Below are positions 23,040 through 31,360 of a stretch of 34,433 nucleotides of DNA, piece by piece. Each line of letters begins with the position of its first letter. Position 1 is the stretch's first letter. Source of the stretch: Pseudomonadota bacterium (GTDB lineage: Bacteria > Pseudomonadota > Alphaproteobacteria > Rickettsiales > UBA1997); contig JAGWWH010000019.1 in the NCBI GenBank assembly GCA_018970485.1, forward strand, positions 1 through 34,433, given 5' to 3'. The translations under genes were made by a program, and so were the position numbers. The notes under the pieces were generated by a model. It worked only from the letters and a program-made list of their open reading frames with translations, did no database searches and was not told where the DNA came from.

Positions 23040-24176
23040 CTAAAGAGCTGCGAAAGATCTAGCTTGTTGATCGAACCACAGCGCATCTTCCACCGATTTC
23101 ACCTTCCGATGCGAAATTTTATCTAAAGTTTTCGCGACAATTTCTGTGATCTGATCAAAAGAAATTTCCCCGCGTAAAAATCTTTCCACCGCAATTTCAT
23201 TCGCTGCATTAAGCACCGCAGGTGCTGATCCGTCTATCCTTAGAGCTTCACGACAAATCTTCACTGCTGGAAATTTTTTCTCATCAACAGCAAAAAATTC
23301 TAACTTCTGCACCTTCGCTAAATCGAGCTGTTGATGCTTGATTTTCATGCGCTTCGGAAAAGCCAAAGCGTAAGAAATTGGAACCTTCATGTCTGGAAGA
23401 CTCAGAGAGGCAAGGCTTGAGCCATCTTGGTAATTTACTAATCCGTGCACAATTGATTGTGGATGAACGAGAATTTTAATCTGCTCTTTAGAAACCGGAA
23501 AAAGATGAAAGGCTTCGATCGCTTCCAAGCCTTTATTCATCATGGTCGCCGAGTCGATAGAAATTTTCGCACCCATTGACCAATTTGGATGTTTTAACGC
23601 TTCGGCAATTGAAATTTTCTTCGGATCTTTTTTGGAATTAAAAAATGGACCGCCTGAGGCTGTAAGCGTGATCGAGTCTATCGCTGCAAGATTTTCATTT
23701 TCAAAAATCTGAAAAATCGCGTTGTGCTCAGAATCAATCGGCAGAATTTTTACTTTATTTTTTTCTGCTGCTTTCATCAAAAACTCACCAGCGCAAACCA
23801 AAGATTCTTTATTCGCTAAGGCGATGTCAGATCCCGCCTCAATCGCCGCAAGGGTTGGTAACATTCCTGCCGCGCCCATAATTGCTGAAATCACCAAGTC
23901 ACATTTGATTTTTGCAACCTCGATAATCGCTTCTCGTCCGCAAAGGACTTCACATTTTTTTAAATTTCTTAGCGCAAATTTTAGTTCGGAAAATTTTTTT
24001 TCATTTTCGATCACCACGTAAGAAGGCTTTAACAGCAAGGCTTGAGTCGCTAAAGTCTTCACATCATTTTTTGCAACTAGGGCAACAACGGAAAAGTTTT
24101 CCGGATTATTTTTGATAACTTCGATGGTGTTTTTTCCAATCGATCCAGTTGATCCAAGAATGGAGATTTTCTTCAT
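23040..24176 (-). CDS. dxr: 1-deoxy-D-xylulose 5-phosphate reductoisomerase
   Basis: The 378-residue protein has the NADPH-binding 'MKKISILGSTGSIGKNTIEVI', 'ALANKESLVCAGE' and active-site 'LPIDSEHNAIFQIFE', followed by 'LTASGGPFF', 'HPNWSMGAKISIDSATMMNKGLE' and 'IHP.S.VHGLV.Y.DGS'. It converts DXP to MEP in non-mevalonate isoprenoid synthesis and needs a divalent metal. The ATG is preferred over a GTG one codon upstream. It stands alone on the minus strand. Presence of the MEP pathway fits a bacterium that still makes its own isoprenoids. Confidence 0.96.
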   Translation of the reverse strand: MKKISILGSTGSIGKNTIEVIKNNPENFSVVALVAKNDVKTLATQALLLKPSYVVIENEKKFSELKFALRNLKKCEVLCGREAIIEVAKIKCDLVISAIMGAAGMLPTLAAIEAGSDIALANKESLVCAGEFLMKAAEKNKVKILPIDSEHNAIFQIFENENLAAIDSITLTASGGPFFNSKKDPKKISIAEALKHPNWSMGAKISIDSATMMNKGLEAIEAFHLFPVSKEQIKILVHPQSIVHGLVNYQDGSSLASLSLPDMKVPISYALAFPKRMKIKHQQLDLAKVQKLEFFAVDEKKFPAVKICREALRIDGSAPAVLNAANEIAVERFLRGEISFDQITEIVAKTLDKISHRKVKSVEDALWFDQQARSFAAL

Positions 24177-24311
24177 CACAAAACAAAAACCATCTTCAAT
24201 AATTAAAATTTTTTGCGCTCACAGCCCTTTCGACAAGATGGCGGTAAGGAAAAAATTTAGATGTAACTGATTTTATTTTGGCCATTGGCGGCATCTCTTT
24301 TTTTATTAAAT

Positions 24312-26039
24312 TTAAGCCATGTTTGCGTCGTGATCATCGATTGAGACTATGTCCTTGATGACCTCGATATTAATTTCTCTAAATGAATTTAGTGAGTCCG
24401 CAATTTCAGAAGCGCTTATTCCAACTGAAGCCAAGGCTGCACCGCTTAGTTGCAAACCGGTCTCAAGATTTTTTGATACTACGTAACTCGCGCCAACTCT
24501 TTTGAATCGATCAACGTTATTGATTGTCTCAGTCTTAGTAATCGTATTTATGTGCGGAAAATTTTCGTGAATGAAGCGAGTAATTTTCATGCAAGCGACT
24601 TCGTCTTCCATCGCCACCACAACAGATTCGCAGCGTTCGATTCCGATGTAGCGCAGAATGTCGATATTCATCGCATCGCCGTAATAGATGCTGTAACCAT
24701 TTTTCTGTTCGAGGCGCACGATGCGGTGATTATTTTCCAATACGATGTATTTGATGTCGCGCTTACGCATTATGTAAGCGGCGATGCGACCAGCCATTGA
24801 AAAGCCAATGATGATGATATGTTTTTCAACATCGCCGATCTCTCTTTTTAACTTATTATCCCGCAGAACTTCGGTTATGTAGAGATAGCTTTTTACTTTA
24901 CGTCCAAGCACGGCGAGTAAGGGAGTGATGGCCATAGTTAGAGTTACTACTGTCATCAAAAACTGCGCTAGATCTACTTCCATCAACCTCTGCTGCACTA
25001 CCATTAAAAATACTACGAAGGCAAACTCACCACCTTGCGCAAGTAACAAACCGGTGTGAATAGAGGGGGCGATAGGAAAACGAAAAAGACGACAGAGGAG
25101 TAAAATAATAATAATCTTAGCGGCTATCAGCGTGATTGCGGCGAGTATGATGTAATGCAGACTTTCCAAAAGCAGATTGAAATCGAAGGACATGCCGATC
25201 GTCATAAAAAACAAACTAAGCAACAAAGACTTGAGTGATAATATCTCCTCTTCAACTCGATATTTATACTCAGTTTCTGCAACCATCAAACCGGCGATAA
25301 AGGCACCAAGAGCAAATGATAAACCCATCTGGTGACTTAAAAAAGCTGAACCCAAAACAATGATTAAAGTGAAGCTCAGAAAGAGGACGTTATTTTGTGA
25401 ATCAACAATCATGCGATAGATCGGTCTCAACAAAAGCCTGCCTACCGCAAAAATTATAACTAAAGCTACAGCAGCATCTGCTAAGGCTCCGCCGAGTGCA
25501 TGAAAAATATTTAGATCAGCTTTTGAAAGCAGCGGGAGCAAAACTAAAATTGGAATTACTGCCAAATCTTGCATGAGCAGTATCGAGAAAGCGAGACGAC
25601 CAACTCGAGTTGTTTGTTCGTTATTTTCCTCAATCACTTCCATCACAATCGCAGTAGAAGACATCGAGAGTGCGCTACCAATAATGACTGAAAGCTCTGC
25701 AGAAAGATGAGCGAAGTAATAACAAACGGCAGAAATTAGTGCAGAGGTAATGATGACCTGCAAACTACCAAAACCCAAAATATACTTACGCATCACTTTG
25801 AGCTTATCGAATGTCAGCTCCAATCCGATCGCAAATAGCAAAAATACAACACCGAGTTCGGCAATAGATTTAGTGGTTTCGGTGCTTGTTAAAACGCCAA
25901 ATCCAAAAGGTCCGATTGCTGCTCCAGCTATAAGATAGCCAAGAGCTGGACTCAGCCTTAGCTGCTTGAAAACGACAACAATCGCCACCATCGCAAAGAG
26001 CAGAATTAAAATGTCTCTTAGGTAAGAAAGATCGTGCAT
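24312..26039 (-). CDS. CPA2-family cation:proton antiporter with RCK domain (Kef-type)
   Basis: The 575-residue protein has a membrane domain of about 12-13 helices (residues 1-385) with CPA2 signatures ('LGYLIAGAAIGPFGFG', 'ELGVVFLLFAIGLELTFDKL', 'SALSMSSTAIVMEVIEE', 'LAQGGEFAFVVF'). It is followed by a TrkA-N/RCK domain ('HIIIIGFSMAGRIAAYIM', 'YYGDAMNIDILRYIGIERCESVVVAM'). It probably exchanges K+ (or Na+) for protons and is gated by a nucleotide on the RCK domain. The length is close to KefB/YbaL proteins (about 560-620). It stands divergently from dcd with about 95 bases between them. Confidence 0.9.
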   Translation of the reverse strand: MHDLSYLRDILILLFAMVAIVVVFKQLRLSPALGYLIAGAAIGPFGFGVLTSTETTKSIAELGVVFLLFAIGLELTFDKLKVMRKYILGFGSLQVIITSALISAVCYYFAHLSAELSVIIGSALSMSSTAIVMEVIEENNEQTTRVGRLAFSILLMQDLAVIPILVLLPLLSKADLNIFHALGGALADAAVALVIIFAVGRLLLRPIYRMIVDSQNNVLFLSFTLIIVLGSAFLSHQMGLSFALGAFIAGLMVAETEYKYRVEEEILSLKSLLLSLFFMTIGMSFDFNLLLESLHYIILAAITLIAAKIIIILLLCRLFRFPIAPSIHTGLLLAQGGEFAFVVFLMVVQQRLMEVDLAQFLMTVVTLTMAITPLLAVLGRKVKSYLYITEVLRDNKLKREIGDVEKHIIIIGFSMAGRIAAYIMRKRDIKYIVLENNHRIVRLEQKNGYSIYYGDAMNIDILRYIGIERCESVVVAMEDEVACMKITRFIHENFPHINTITKTETINNVDRFKRVGASYVVSKNLETGLQLSGAALASVGISASEIADSLNSFREINIEVIKDIVSIDDHDANMA

Positions 26040-26135
26040 TAATTTTTAGTTTTTTATTTTTGATTTCCGATTTCTGGTCTGTATTTTCAACGCCATCTTC
26101 TTAGATCTCAAATCTCAAATCTAAAATCAAAATTA

Positions 26136-26705
26136 ATGACGATTCTCTCTGACAGATCGATTGCCGATCTCGTTGAAAAACAAAAAATGATTGAGCCTTT
26201 CGTTTCTACTCAAACCAAGCTCGATTCAAATGGTCAAAAAATAATTTCTTACGGCAATTCCTCTTATGGTTATGATGCGCGGGTTTCTAACGAATTTAAA
26301 ATTTTTACTAACATCGACTCAGCCATAGTTGATCCAAAAAATTTCTGCGAAACTAGTTTTGTAAATCGTACAACTGATGTTTGCATAATTCCGCCAAACA
26401 GTTTCGCTCTAGCTCGCACCGTAGAATATTTTAGAATCCCGAAAGATGTTTTGGTGGTTTGTGTTGGCAAATCAACTTACGCACGTTGCGGAATTATTGT
26501 GAACGTAACCCCGTTAGAACCAGGCTGGGAAGGTCACGTGACTTTAGAATTTTCCAACACAACTCCCTTGCCCGCAAAAATTTATGCCTTTGAAGGCGCT
26601 TGCCAATTCTTGTTTTTCAGAGGCGATAAGCCATGCGAAGTTTCTTACGACATGCGCTCAGGAAAATACATGGGACAAACCGGAGTAACGCTTCCCAAGG
26701 TATGA
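26136..26705 (+). CDS. dcd: dCTP deaminase
   Basis: The 189-residue protein matches Dcd: 'ILSDRSI', '[13 protein letters not shown]', '[18 protein letters not shown]', and the core '[31 protein letters not shown]', which contains the catalytic Glu of '[13 protein letters not shown]' and the triphosphate-binding Ser/Arg. It turns dCTP into dUTP for dTTP synthesis. Length is normal (about 185-193). Its stop overlaps the start of a secreted dioxygenase-like gene (ATGA), an unusual pairing for a nucleotide enzyme. Confidence 0.95.
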   Translation: MTILSDRSIADLVEKQKMIEPFVSTQTKLDSNGQKIISYGNSSYGYDARVSNEFKIFTNIDSAIVDPKNFCETSFVNRTTDVCIIPPNSFALARTVEYFRIPKDVLVVCVGKSTYARCGIIVNVTPLEPGWEGHVTLEFSNTTPLPAKIYAFEGACQFLFFRGDKPCEVSYDMRSGKYMGQTGVTLPKV

Positions 26706-27463
26706 AAAAAATTCTCTGCTTATTTTTCTTATCACTTCCCCAGCTTTCTCTTGCTGTAGAAATAAGAAATATTGGCGATGAAACCTATTCTAACGAAGAA
26801 GTTAAACCATTGGTATCAACAGAATTCACTGATGTTCGCGGTAATCAGGTAAATGATTTTTCCAAAGAAGCTCCGTCAATTTTTACTCCAAAAACTCCAA
26901 CTCCTGCCCGCTTTTTTTCTGCTGATTTATCAATGCCAGATAGCTTCTCCAGCACTAACAATCTCGCCAAAAAAACTGGATCATTTTATCGCGCTTTTGG
27001 CGAAGTAATTTTTTTACAAGGCAACATTTCAGACTCTTTTGGCGTGCCAATTTACAATGCAATTATCGAGATCTGGCAAACTAACGCCGCTGGAAAATAT
27101 CACACTTTGCTCGAACCAAATAGCGAATATGTCGACAAATATTTTAGCATGTCGGGACGCGCAATAACCGATAATTTAGGAAATTACCACTTCATCACCA
27201 TCATGCCTGGAAGCTCTCCTGGAAGGGCTTCCCACATCAACATGAACATTTATCATCCAAAGTTTGGTAAGCTAGAAACAGAAATGTATTTCGCAGGCCA
27301 TCCCTACAATCAAAACGATTATCAATATTTATCTTACTCAGAAGAAGAGCGAAAATTACTTACCGCTTCAGTTCACAGCTCTGATATGCTCAACACAAAA
27401 TCGATAAAATTGTGCACCTTCAACATCGTTTTGAAAGGCATCCATCAGTTCAAAAAATATTAG
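26702..27463 (+). CDS. secreted intradiol-dioxygenase-like protein, iron ligands missing
   Basis: The 253-residue protein has a signal peptide ([18 protein letters not shown], cleavage after Ala18) and an intradiol ring-cleavage dioxygenase fold: '[34 protein letters not shown]', '[19 protein letters not shown]', '[11 protein letters not shown]', '[13 protein letters not shown]'. Active enzymes bind Fe(III) with two Tyr and two His. Here the first Tyr (Tyr133) and first His (His178) are present, but the Tyr of 'PGxYP' is Ser172 and the second His of 'HIH' is Asn180. It is therefore probably not a normal catechol dioxygenase, or not an enzyme. It is coupled to dcd and followed by rbfA after one base. 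Confidence 0.8.
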   Translation: MKKILCLFFLSLPQLSLAVEIRNIGDETYSNEEVKPLVSTEFTDVRGNQVNDFSKEAPSIFTPKTPTPARFFSADLSMPDSFSSTNNLAKKTGSFYRAFGEVIFLQGNISDSFGVPIYNAIIEIWQTNAAGKYHTLLEPNSEYVDKYFSMSGRAITDNLGNYHFITIMPGSSPGRASHINMNIYHPKFGKLETEMYFAGHPYNQNDYQYLSYSEEERKLLTASVHSSDMLNTKSIKLCTFNIVLKGIHQFKKY

Positions 27464-27464
27464 T

Positions 27465-27857
27465 ATGAAATCTCAAATAAAATCTCAGCGACAGCTGCAA
27501 ATAGGCGAAAATATTAAGCGCGTAATGTCAGAAATTTTTTTTCGTGAAGATATTTCAACGATTTCTGGCTGCTTGATTACGATACTCGAAGCTGATGTGA
27601 GTCCAGATGCCAAAGCCGCTCGCGTCTTTGTTGATGTTTTTGGCAATGAAGAAATGCACAGCGTCGTCATCAAAAAACTTAACGAATTAGTGCCACATTT
27701 TCGTTACCAACTAGCTAAAAAAATCACTCTACGCTCGGTTCCAGAAATAATTTTTACCTTAGACAAAAGCGGCTCGAGAGTTAGTAGTTTAGAATCTCTC
27801 CTCAGCGAAGAAGCGAAAAAATTTAACAAAAAAAATGTCAGAAAAAAACCTAAATAA
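27465..27857 (+). CDS. rbfA: ribosome-binding factor A
   Basis: The 130-residue protein has the RbfA KH-type pattern: 'RQLQIGENIKRVMSEIF', 'ITILEADVSPDAKAARVFVDVFG', 'LNELVPHFRYQLAKKITLRSVPEIIFTLD'. It assists late maturation of the 30S subunit, especially the 5' end of 16S rRNA. Its 3' end overlaps rpoH by 23 bases in a different frame, and the basic tail (KKFNKKNVRKKPK) falls in that overlap. Linking a ribosome-assembly factor to the heat-shock sigma factor could couple the two at the level of translation, which is inference. Confidence 0.93.
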   Translation: MKSQIKSQRQLQIGENIKRVMSEIFFREDISTISGCLITILEADVSPDAKAARVFVDVFGNEEMHSVVIKKLNELVPHFRYQLAKKITLRSVPEIIFTLDKSGSRVSSLESLLSEEAKKFNKKNVRKKPK

Positions 27858-28713
27858 ATTATCGGGTGGATCACTTTTACATTACATCCACGAGATCCAA
27901 AAGTTTCCCTTACTAACAGCAGAAGAAGAAAAGGCTTACGCTATTTCTTTTGCTGAAACGGGAGACAAAGAAGCGGCAAAGATGTTGATTCAAAGCCACT
28001 TGCGATTGGTCGTAAAAATGGCCAGCAAATATCGCAATTACGGCCTGCCCGTTCAAGATTTAATCGCCGAAGGCAATTTAGGACTAATTCACGCCGTAAA
28101 AAAATTCGATCCTCAAAAAGGTTTTCGCTTCTCAACTTATTCAATGTGGTGGATTCGCGCTTACATTCAGGATCACATTCTACGCTCTTGGTCCTTAGTG
28201 AAAATCGGCACAACTGCGGCACAAAAAAAACTCTTTTTCAATCTACATAAAATCAAAAAAAAGCTCGGAATTTATTCTGGCGAATCAGCTTTGGACTCTT
28301 CGCAAGTCAAGCATGTAGCGGAACTTCTCAATGTTTCAGATAAAGAAGTTTTGGAAATGGATTCACGACTTTCACAATCTGACTCATCTTTGAATAAACA
28401 AATCGGTGAAGAAGGAGACTCGATCGAAGTAGTTGATTTGATGGCCGCAAACCAAGAGAGCCAAGAGGATATCGCCATCAACAATCAAGAAAAATCACAA
28501 CGCGAATCACTTTTTCGCAACGCTTTTGAAAAGTTAAACGAGCGCGAAAAAGATATTTTGTTCAAAAGGCAAATGTCTGAAGACGCGATGACTCTCGAGG
28601 AATTAAGTCAAGTCCACAAAGTGTCGCGCGAGCGCATCCGTCAAATCGAAGAAGCGGCGATTAAAAAAATCAGAAAACTCATTTCGGAAGAAATGGAGAA
28701 AAGTAAAAAGTAA
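27835..28713 (+). CDS. rpoH: RNA polymerase heat-shock sigma factor
   Basis: The 292-residue sigma-70-family protein has region 2 ('LIQSHLRLVVKMASKYRNYGLPVQDLIAEGNLGLIHAVKKFDPQKGFRFSTYSMWWIRAYIQDHI'), the RpoH box 'QKKLFFNLHKIKKKL' that distinguishes RpoH from RpoD, and region 4.2 ('TLEELSQVHKVSRERIRQIEEAAIKKIRK'). Size fits RpoH (about 285-300). It directs heat-shock transcription. Its start lies inside rbfA (23-base overlap). No thermosensor structure can be identified by eye because the leader is rbfA coding sequence. Confidence 0.95.
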   Translation: MSEKNLNKLSGGSLLHYIHEIQKFPLLTAEEEKAYAISFAETGDKEAAKMLIQSHLRLVVKMASKYRNYGLPVQDLIAEGNLGLIHAVKKFDPQKGFRFSTYSMWWIRAYIQDHILRSWSLVKIGTTAAQKKLFFNLHKIKKKLGIYSGESALDSSQVKHVAELLNVSDKEVLEMDSRLSQSDSSLNKQIGEEGDSIEVVDLMAANQESQEDIAINNQEKSQRESLFRNAFEKLNEREKDILFKRQMSEDAMTLEELSQVHKVSRERIRQIEEAAIKKIRKLISEEMEKSKK

Positions 28714-28718
28714 AAAAT

Positions 28719-28807
28719 ATGGATCGCCGCGCTTTGCTCGCGATGACTTTGGAGAGTAATGTGCTCATCACTAGTCACGTCATTGCGGACGAAGCGCGGC
28801 AATCCAT
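28719..28807. repeat. paired-palindrome intergenic element (GCCGCGC type)
   Basis: TGGATCGCCGCGCTTTGCTCGCGATGAC and, 30 bases later, GTCATTGCGGACGAAGCGCGGCAATCCA are inverted relative to each other, giving a large potential stem made of two smaller hairpins. It fills nearly all of the gap between rpoH and ribE. The terminal TGGAT and internal ATGAC/GTCAT are shared with the other elements in this window. Confidence 0.75.
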
Positions 28808-28830
28808 TTCTTCGTAAGTAAAATAAAAAA

Positions 28831-29421
28831 ATGTTCACCGGAATCATCACTCATCAAGGCAAGGTCGAAGAGCTAAAACAAAACAGTAAAAAAGATTTAC
28901 TGCTCAAAATTTTCGTCGCCAAAAAAATAAATCGTAAGCTGACGATCGGCTGCTCTATTGCCTGCAACGGCATTTGTTTAACTTTGATTTCACAACAAAA
29001 AAACACCCTCTCCTTCCAAGCCTCAAAAGAAACTTGTGACAAAACTACTTTGGCGAAGTGGAAAATCGGCCAAGAAATTAATCTTGAATTCGCTTTACGC
29101 GCCGGCGATGAGCTTGGTGGACATCTGGTTTCAGGTCATGTTGACGCGACTGCAAAAATCAAAAAAATCGAATCCGTAAAAGATTCAAAAAAATTCACTT
29201 TCGAAGCGCCGAAAGATCTAATGAAATTTATCGCCAGCAAAGGATCTGTAACACTCGACGGCATTTCACTCACTGTGAATGAAGTAACAAAAAATCTTTT
29301 TTGCGTAAATCTTATTCCACACACAATTGCTAATACAGCCTTTAAAAACGCGGCTGTAGGCGATTTGGTAAATTTAGAAATCGATACAATCGCGCGTTAC
29401 GTTCTCAAATTAAAAAAATAG
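28831..29421 (+). CDS. ribE: riboflavin synthase, alpha chain
   Basis: The 196-residue protein shows the duplicated lumazine-binding barrel: the N-terminal copy begins 'MFTGIITHQGKVEEL', with 'CSIACNGICLTLIS', and the second copy begins 'GGHLVSGHVDATAKIKKI', with 'GSVTLDGISLTVNEV'. It dismutates two 6,7-dimethyl-8-ribityllumazine molecules into riboflavin. The catalytic Cys near 'ACNGICLTL' and His of 'SGHVD' are visible. It is followed by a ribB-type gene for the same pathway about 110 bases downstream. A paired palindrome lies on each side of this gene. Confidence 0.95.
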   Translation: MFTGIITHQGKVEELKQNSKKDLLLKIFVAKKINRKLTIGCSIACNGICLTLISQQKNTLSFQASKETCDKTTLAKWKIGQEINLEFALRAGDELGGHLVSGHVDATAKIKKIESVKDSKKFTFEAPKDLMKFIASKGSVTLDGISLTVNEVTKNLFCVNLIPHTIANTAFKNAAVGDLVNLEIDTIARYVLKLKK

Positions 29422-29426
29422 CTTTC

Positions 29427-29508
29427 CTGGATCCTCGCCTTCGCGGGGATGAAGTCTAAAGCAATATACTTAACTAACCGCGTCATCCCCGCGAAGGCGG
29501 GGATCCAG
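29427..29508. repeat. paired-palindrome intergenic element (CCCCGCGAA type, reverse order)
   Basis: CTGGATCCTCGCCTTCGCGGGGATGAAG and, 26 bases later, GCGTCATCCCCGCGAAGGCGGGGATCCAG are near-perfect inverted copies. It is the same family as the element at 22950-23036 but with the two halves in the opposite order, so GGATC faces outwards here. It separates ribE from the ribB-type gene. Confidence 0.8.
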
Positions 29509-29530
29509 AAAATCTTTAAACGCATTCAAA

Positions 29531-30622
29531 ATGGCTAAAAATCCAACCCTCGCTTCCATCCCAGAAATAATCGCCGAAGCGAAAGCCGGAAAAATCTTTA
29601 TTCTTGTCGATGACGAAGGTCGCGAAAATGAAGGAGATCTCGTAATTCCGGCCTCGATGTGCGGAGATCAAGAAATAAATTTTATGGCAAAATATGGCCG
29701 CGGACTGATTTGCCTAACGCTTACAGAAGAAAGGGTTCGTAAGCTCGAATTGCCTTTGATGTCTCTTAACAATCAATCTCTTCATCAAACCGCTTTCACC
29801 ATTTCGATTGAAGCGCGCGAAGGAATTTCTACCGGAATTTCTGCTTTTGATCGCGCCAAAACAATTCGTGATGCAATCGATGAAAAGAAGGGGAAAGAGT
29901 CTTTAGTTAGCCCAGGACACATCTTCCCACTCAAAGCTGAGAAGGGAGGCGTTCTAGTGCGCGCTGGTCACACTGAAGCGGCCGTTGATATTGCTAAGCT
30001 CGCAGGACTTAATCCTTCTGGAGTAATCTGCGAAATCATGAATGACGACGGCTCAATGGCGCGCATGCCAGACCTGATCAAATTCGCCAAAAAACATCAC
30101 TTAAAAATCGCGACCATCGCCGATCTCATCGAATATCGCCGCCAAAATGAAAAATTGATCGAGGTAAAAGAGCGCAAAAAATTCATCAGTAAAAATGGCG
30201 GAGAATTCGATTTAAGAATTTATGAAAGCAAAGTTGATGGAATTGAGCATGTCGCTCTGATCAAAGGAAAAATCGATAAAACCAAGCCAACTCTGGTGCG
30301 GATGCATCATCTAAATATTTTCGCCGATTGTCTTGAAGATGCTGAAAATCCAAAAACCGGATCTTTAGCCAAAGCGATGAAGAAAATTTCAAAACATGAA
30401 AATGGTGTAATCGTCGTAATCAGACAGCCCAGCGAAGCCGTCTCTCACATGTTCCAACCAACAGAAAAAAATAAGAAAAATGAGTTGAGAAACTACGGAA
30501 CCGGCGCACAAATTCTTTCTGACCTCGGCGTTAGTGACATGATTCTTTTAACCAATTCCAAAAAGTCTGTTATTGGCTTGGAAGGCTACGGAATCAAAAT
30601 TCTAGGCTATCGGAAACTTTAA
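29531..30622 (+). CDS. ribB: 3,4-dihydroxy-2-butanone 4-phosphate synthase fused to degenerate GTP cyclohydrolase II-like domain (RibBX-type)
   Basis: The 363-residue protein has a complete DHBP synthase half (about residues 1-205): '[18 protein letters not shown]', '[19 protein letters not shown]', '[31 protein letters not shown]'. The second half resembles GTP cyclohydrolase II by its end ('[23 protein letters not shown]', 'GYGIKILG'). However, the zinc-binding Cys cluster ('SECLTGD...RCDCG') and 'QEGRGIG' are replaced ('[13 protein letters not shown]', '[11 protein letters not shown]'). It should make DHBP from ribulose 5-phosphate but not open GTP. This is like the RibBX variant known in Proteobacteria, so a separate ribA should be elsewhere. 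Confidence 0.9.
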   Translation: MAKNPTLASIPEIIAEAKAGKIFILVDDEGRENEGDLVIPASMCGDQEINFMAKYGRGLICLTLTEERVRKLELPLMSLNNQSLHQTAFTISIEAREGISTGISAFDRAKTIRDAIDEKKGKESLVSPGHIFPLKAEKGGVLVRAGHTEAAVDIAKLAGLNPSGVICEIMNDDGSMARMPDLIKFAKKHHLKIATIADLIEYRRQNEKLIEVKERKKFISKNGGEFDLRIYESKVDGIEHVALIKGKIDKTKPTLVRMHHLNIFADCLEDAENPKTGSLAKAMKKISKHENGVIVVIRQPSEAVSHMFQPTEKNKKNELRNYGTGAQILSDLGVSDMILLTNSKKSVIGLEGYGIKILGYRKL

Positions 30623-30636
30623 ATTTTTTATAAATT

Positions 30637-31332
30637 ATGACTAACAGAGAGCTGTTACTAAAAAGATTTAACGAGTTATATGAAGAAGAGAAAATCAGAA
30701 GACCTTCAAATAAAGAAAACTATTACGAAAGAAAAGCCAAAGGCTTTGCTTCAGCTCTTCTTGGTATATCGCTTATCGGCATCGTAGCTTTTTCATGCGT
30801 AGCTAGTTTTGGCATAATTCCAGCAGCTTTTATGATTCCTGCGGCCGTAGCAACCTTTGTATTTGGAAATATTGGTGCGTTCGGACTTCCAGGATTACTA
30901 GTACCATTATTATCAGCAGATCGATTCGCCAACCCTAAAAAATATTATCTCGGGAACGCTACTGAAAAATTACGCCAAGAATTGCGTTTGGATGAAGTTA
31001 AAGGCGAAACCAGAATAGAAGGGATCCAAAGATTCTTTGGGGTTGGCAGAACAGCAGAAATCGTTAGAAAAAGACATCAAGATTTTAATAAAATCTTCGG
31101 AATAAATCAGACCCCAGAAGACAAAAATACGTTAAGCGATAGATCTGATCTCACACTTTTAATAAGAGATCTTTTCCCCCCGAAATCTAAAAACAATCCT
31201 TACGAAAGGACGGTTGTGGTATCATCAGAAGGCTCTCCTAGGAGAATCGAACCAACAAAAAATGAAGGTAGCACTTTTAGTGGTAATGTGGTGATAAATA
31301 GAACAAAAGGCTCCTCTGGTAACTCTCGGTAA
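30637..31332 (+). CDS. hypothetical membrane-associated protein
   Basis: The 231-residue protein is not recognised. A charged N-terminus (residues 1-34, 'ELLLKRFNELYEEEKIRR') precedes a Gly/Ala-rich hydrophobic region (about 36-92) that could form two or three membrane helices. A hydrophilic part follows with 'EKLRQELRLDEVKGETRIEGIQRFFGVGRTAEI', and a disordered Ser/Asn/Arg-rich tail ends in 'TKGSSGNSR'. It lies 14 bases after the ribB-type gene on the same strand. The layout is compatible with a secreted or membrane-inserting protein of a host-associated bacterium, but nothing proves that. Confidence 0.65.
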   Translation: MTNRELLLKRFNELYEEEKIRRPSNKENYYERKAKGFASALLGISLIGIVAFSCVASFGIIPAAFMIPAAVATFVFGNIGAFGLPGLLVPLLSADRFANPKKYYLGNATEKLRQELRLDEVKGETRIEGIQRFFGVGRTAEIVRKRHQDFNKIFGINQTPEDKNTLSDRSDLTLLIRDLFPPKSKNNPYERTVVVSSEGSPRRIEPTKNEGSTFSGNVVINRTKGSSGNSR

Positions 31333-31360
31333 CTTCTTAGAATCTATCTCAATTTTAATC

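Noticed and set aside
26060-26134. Tandem 'TCTCAAA/TCTAAAATC' repeats before dcd as a regulatory array
   Set aside because: They are short, imperfect and AT-rich; no known operator or promoter pattern could be supported.
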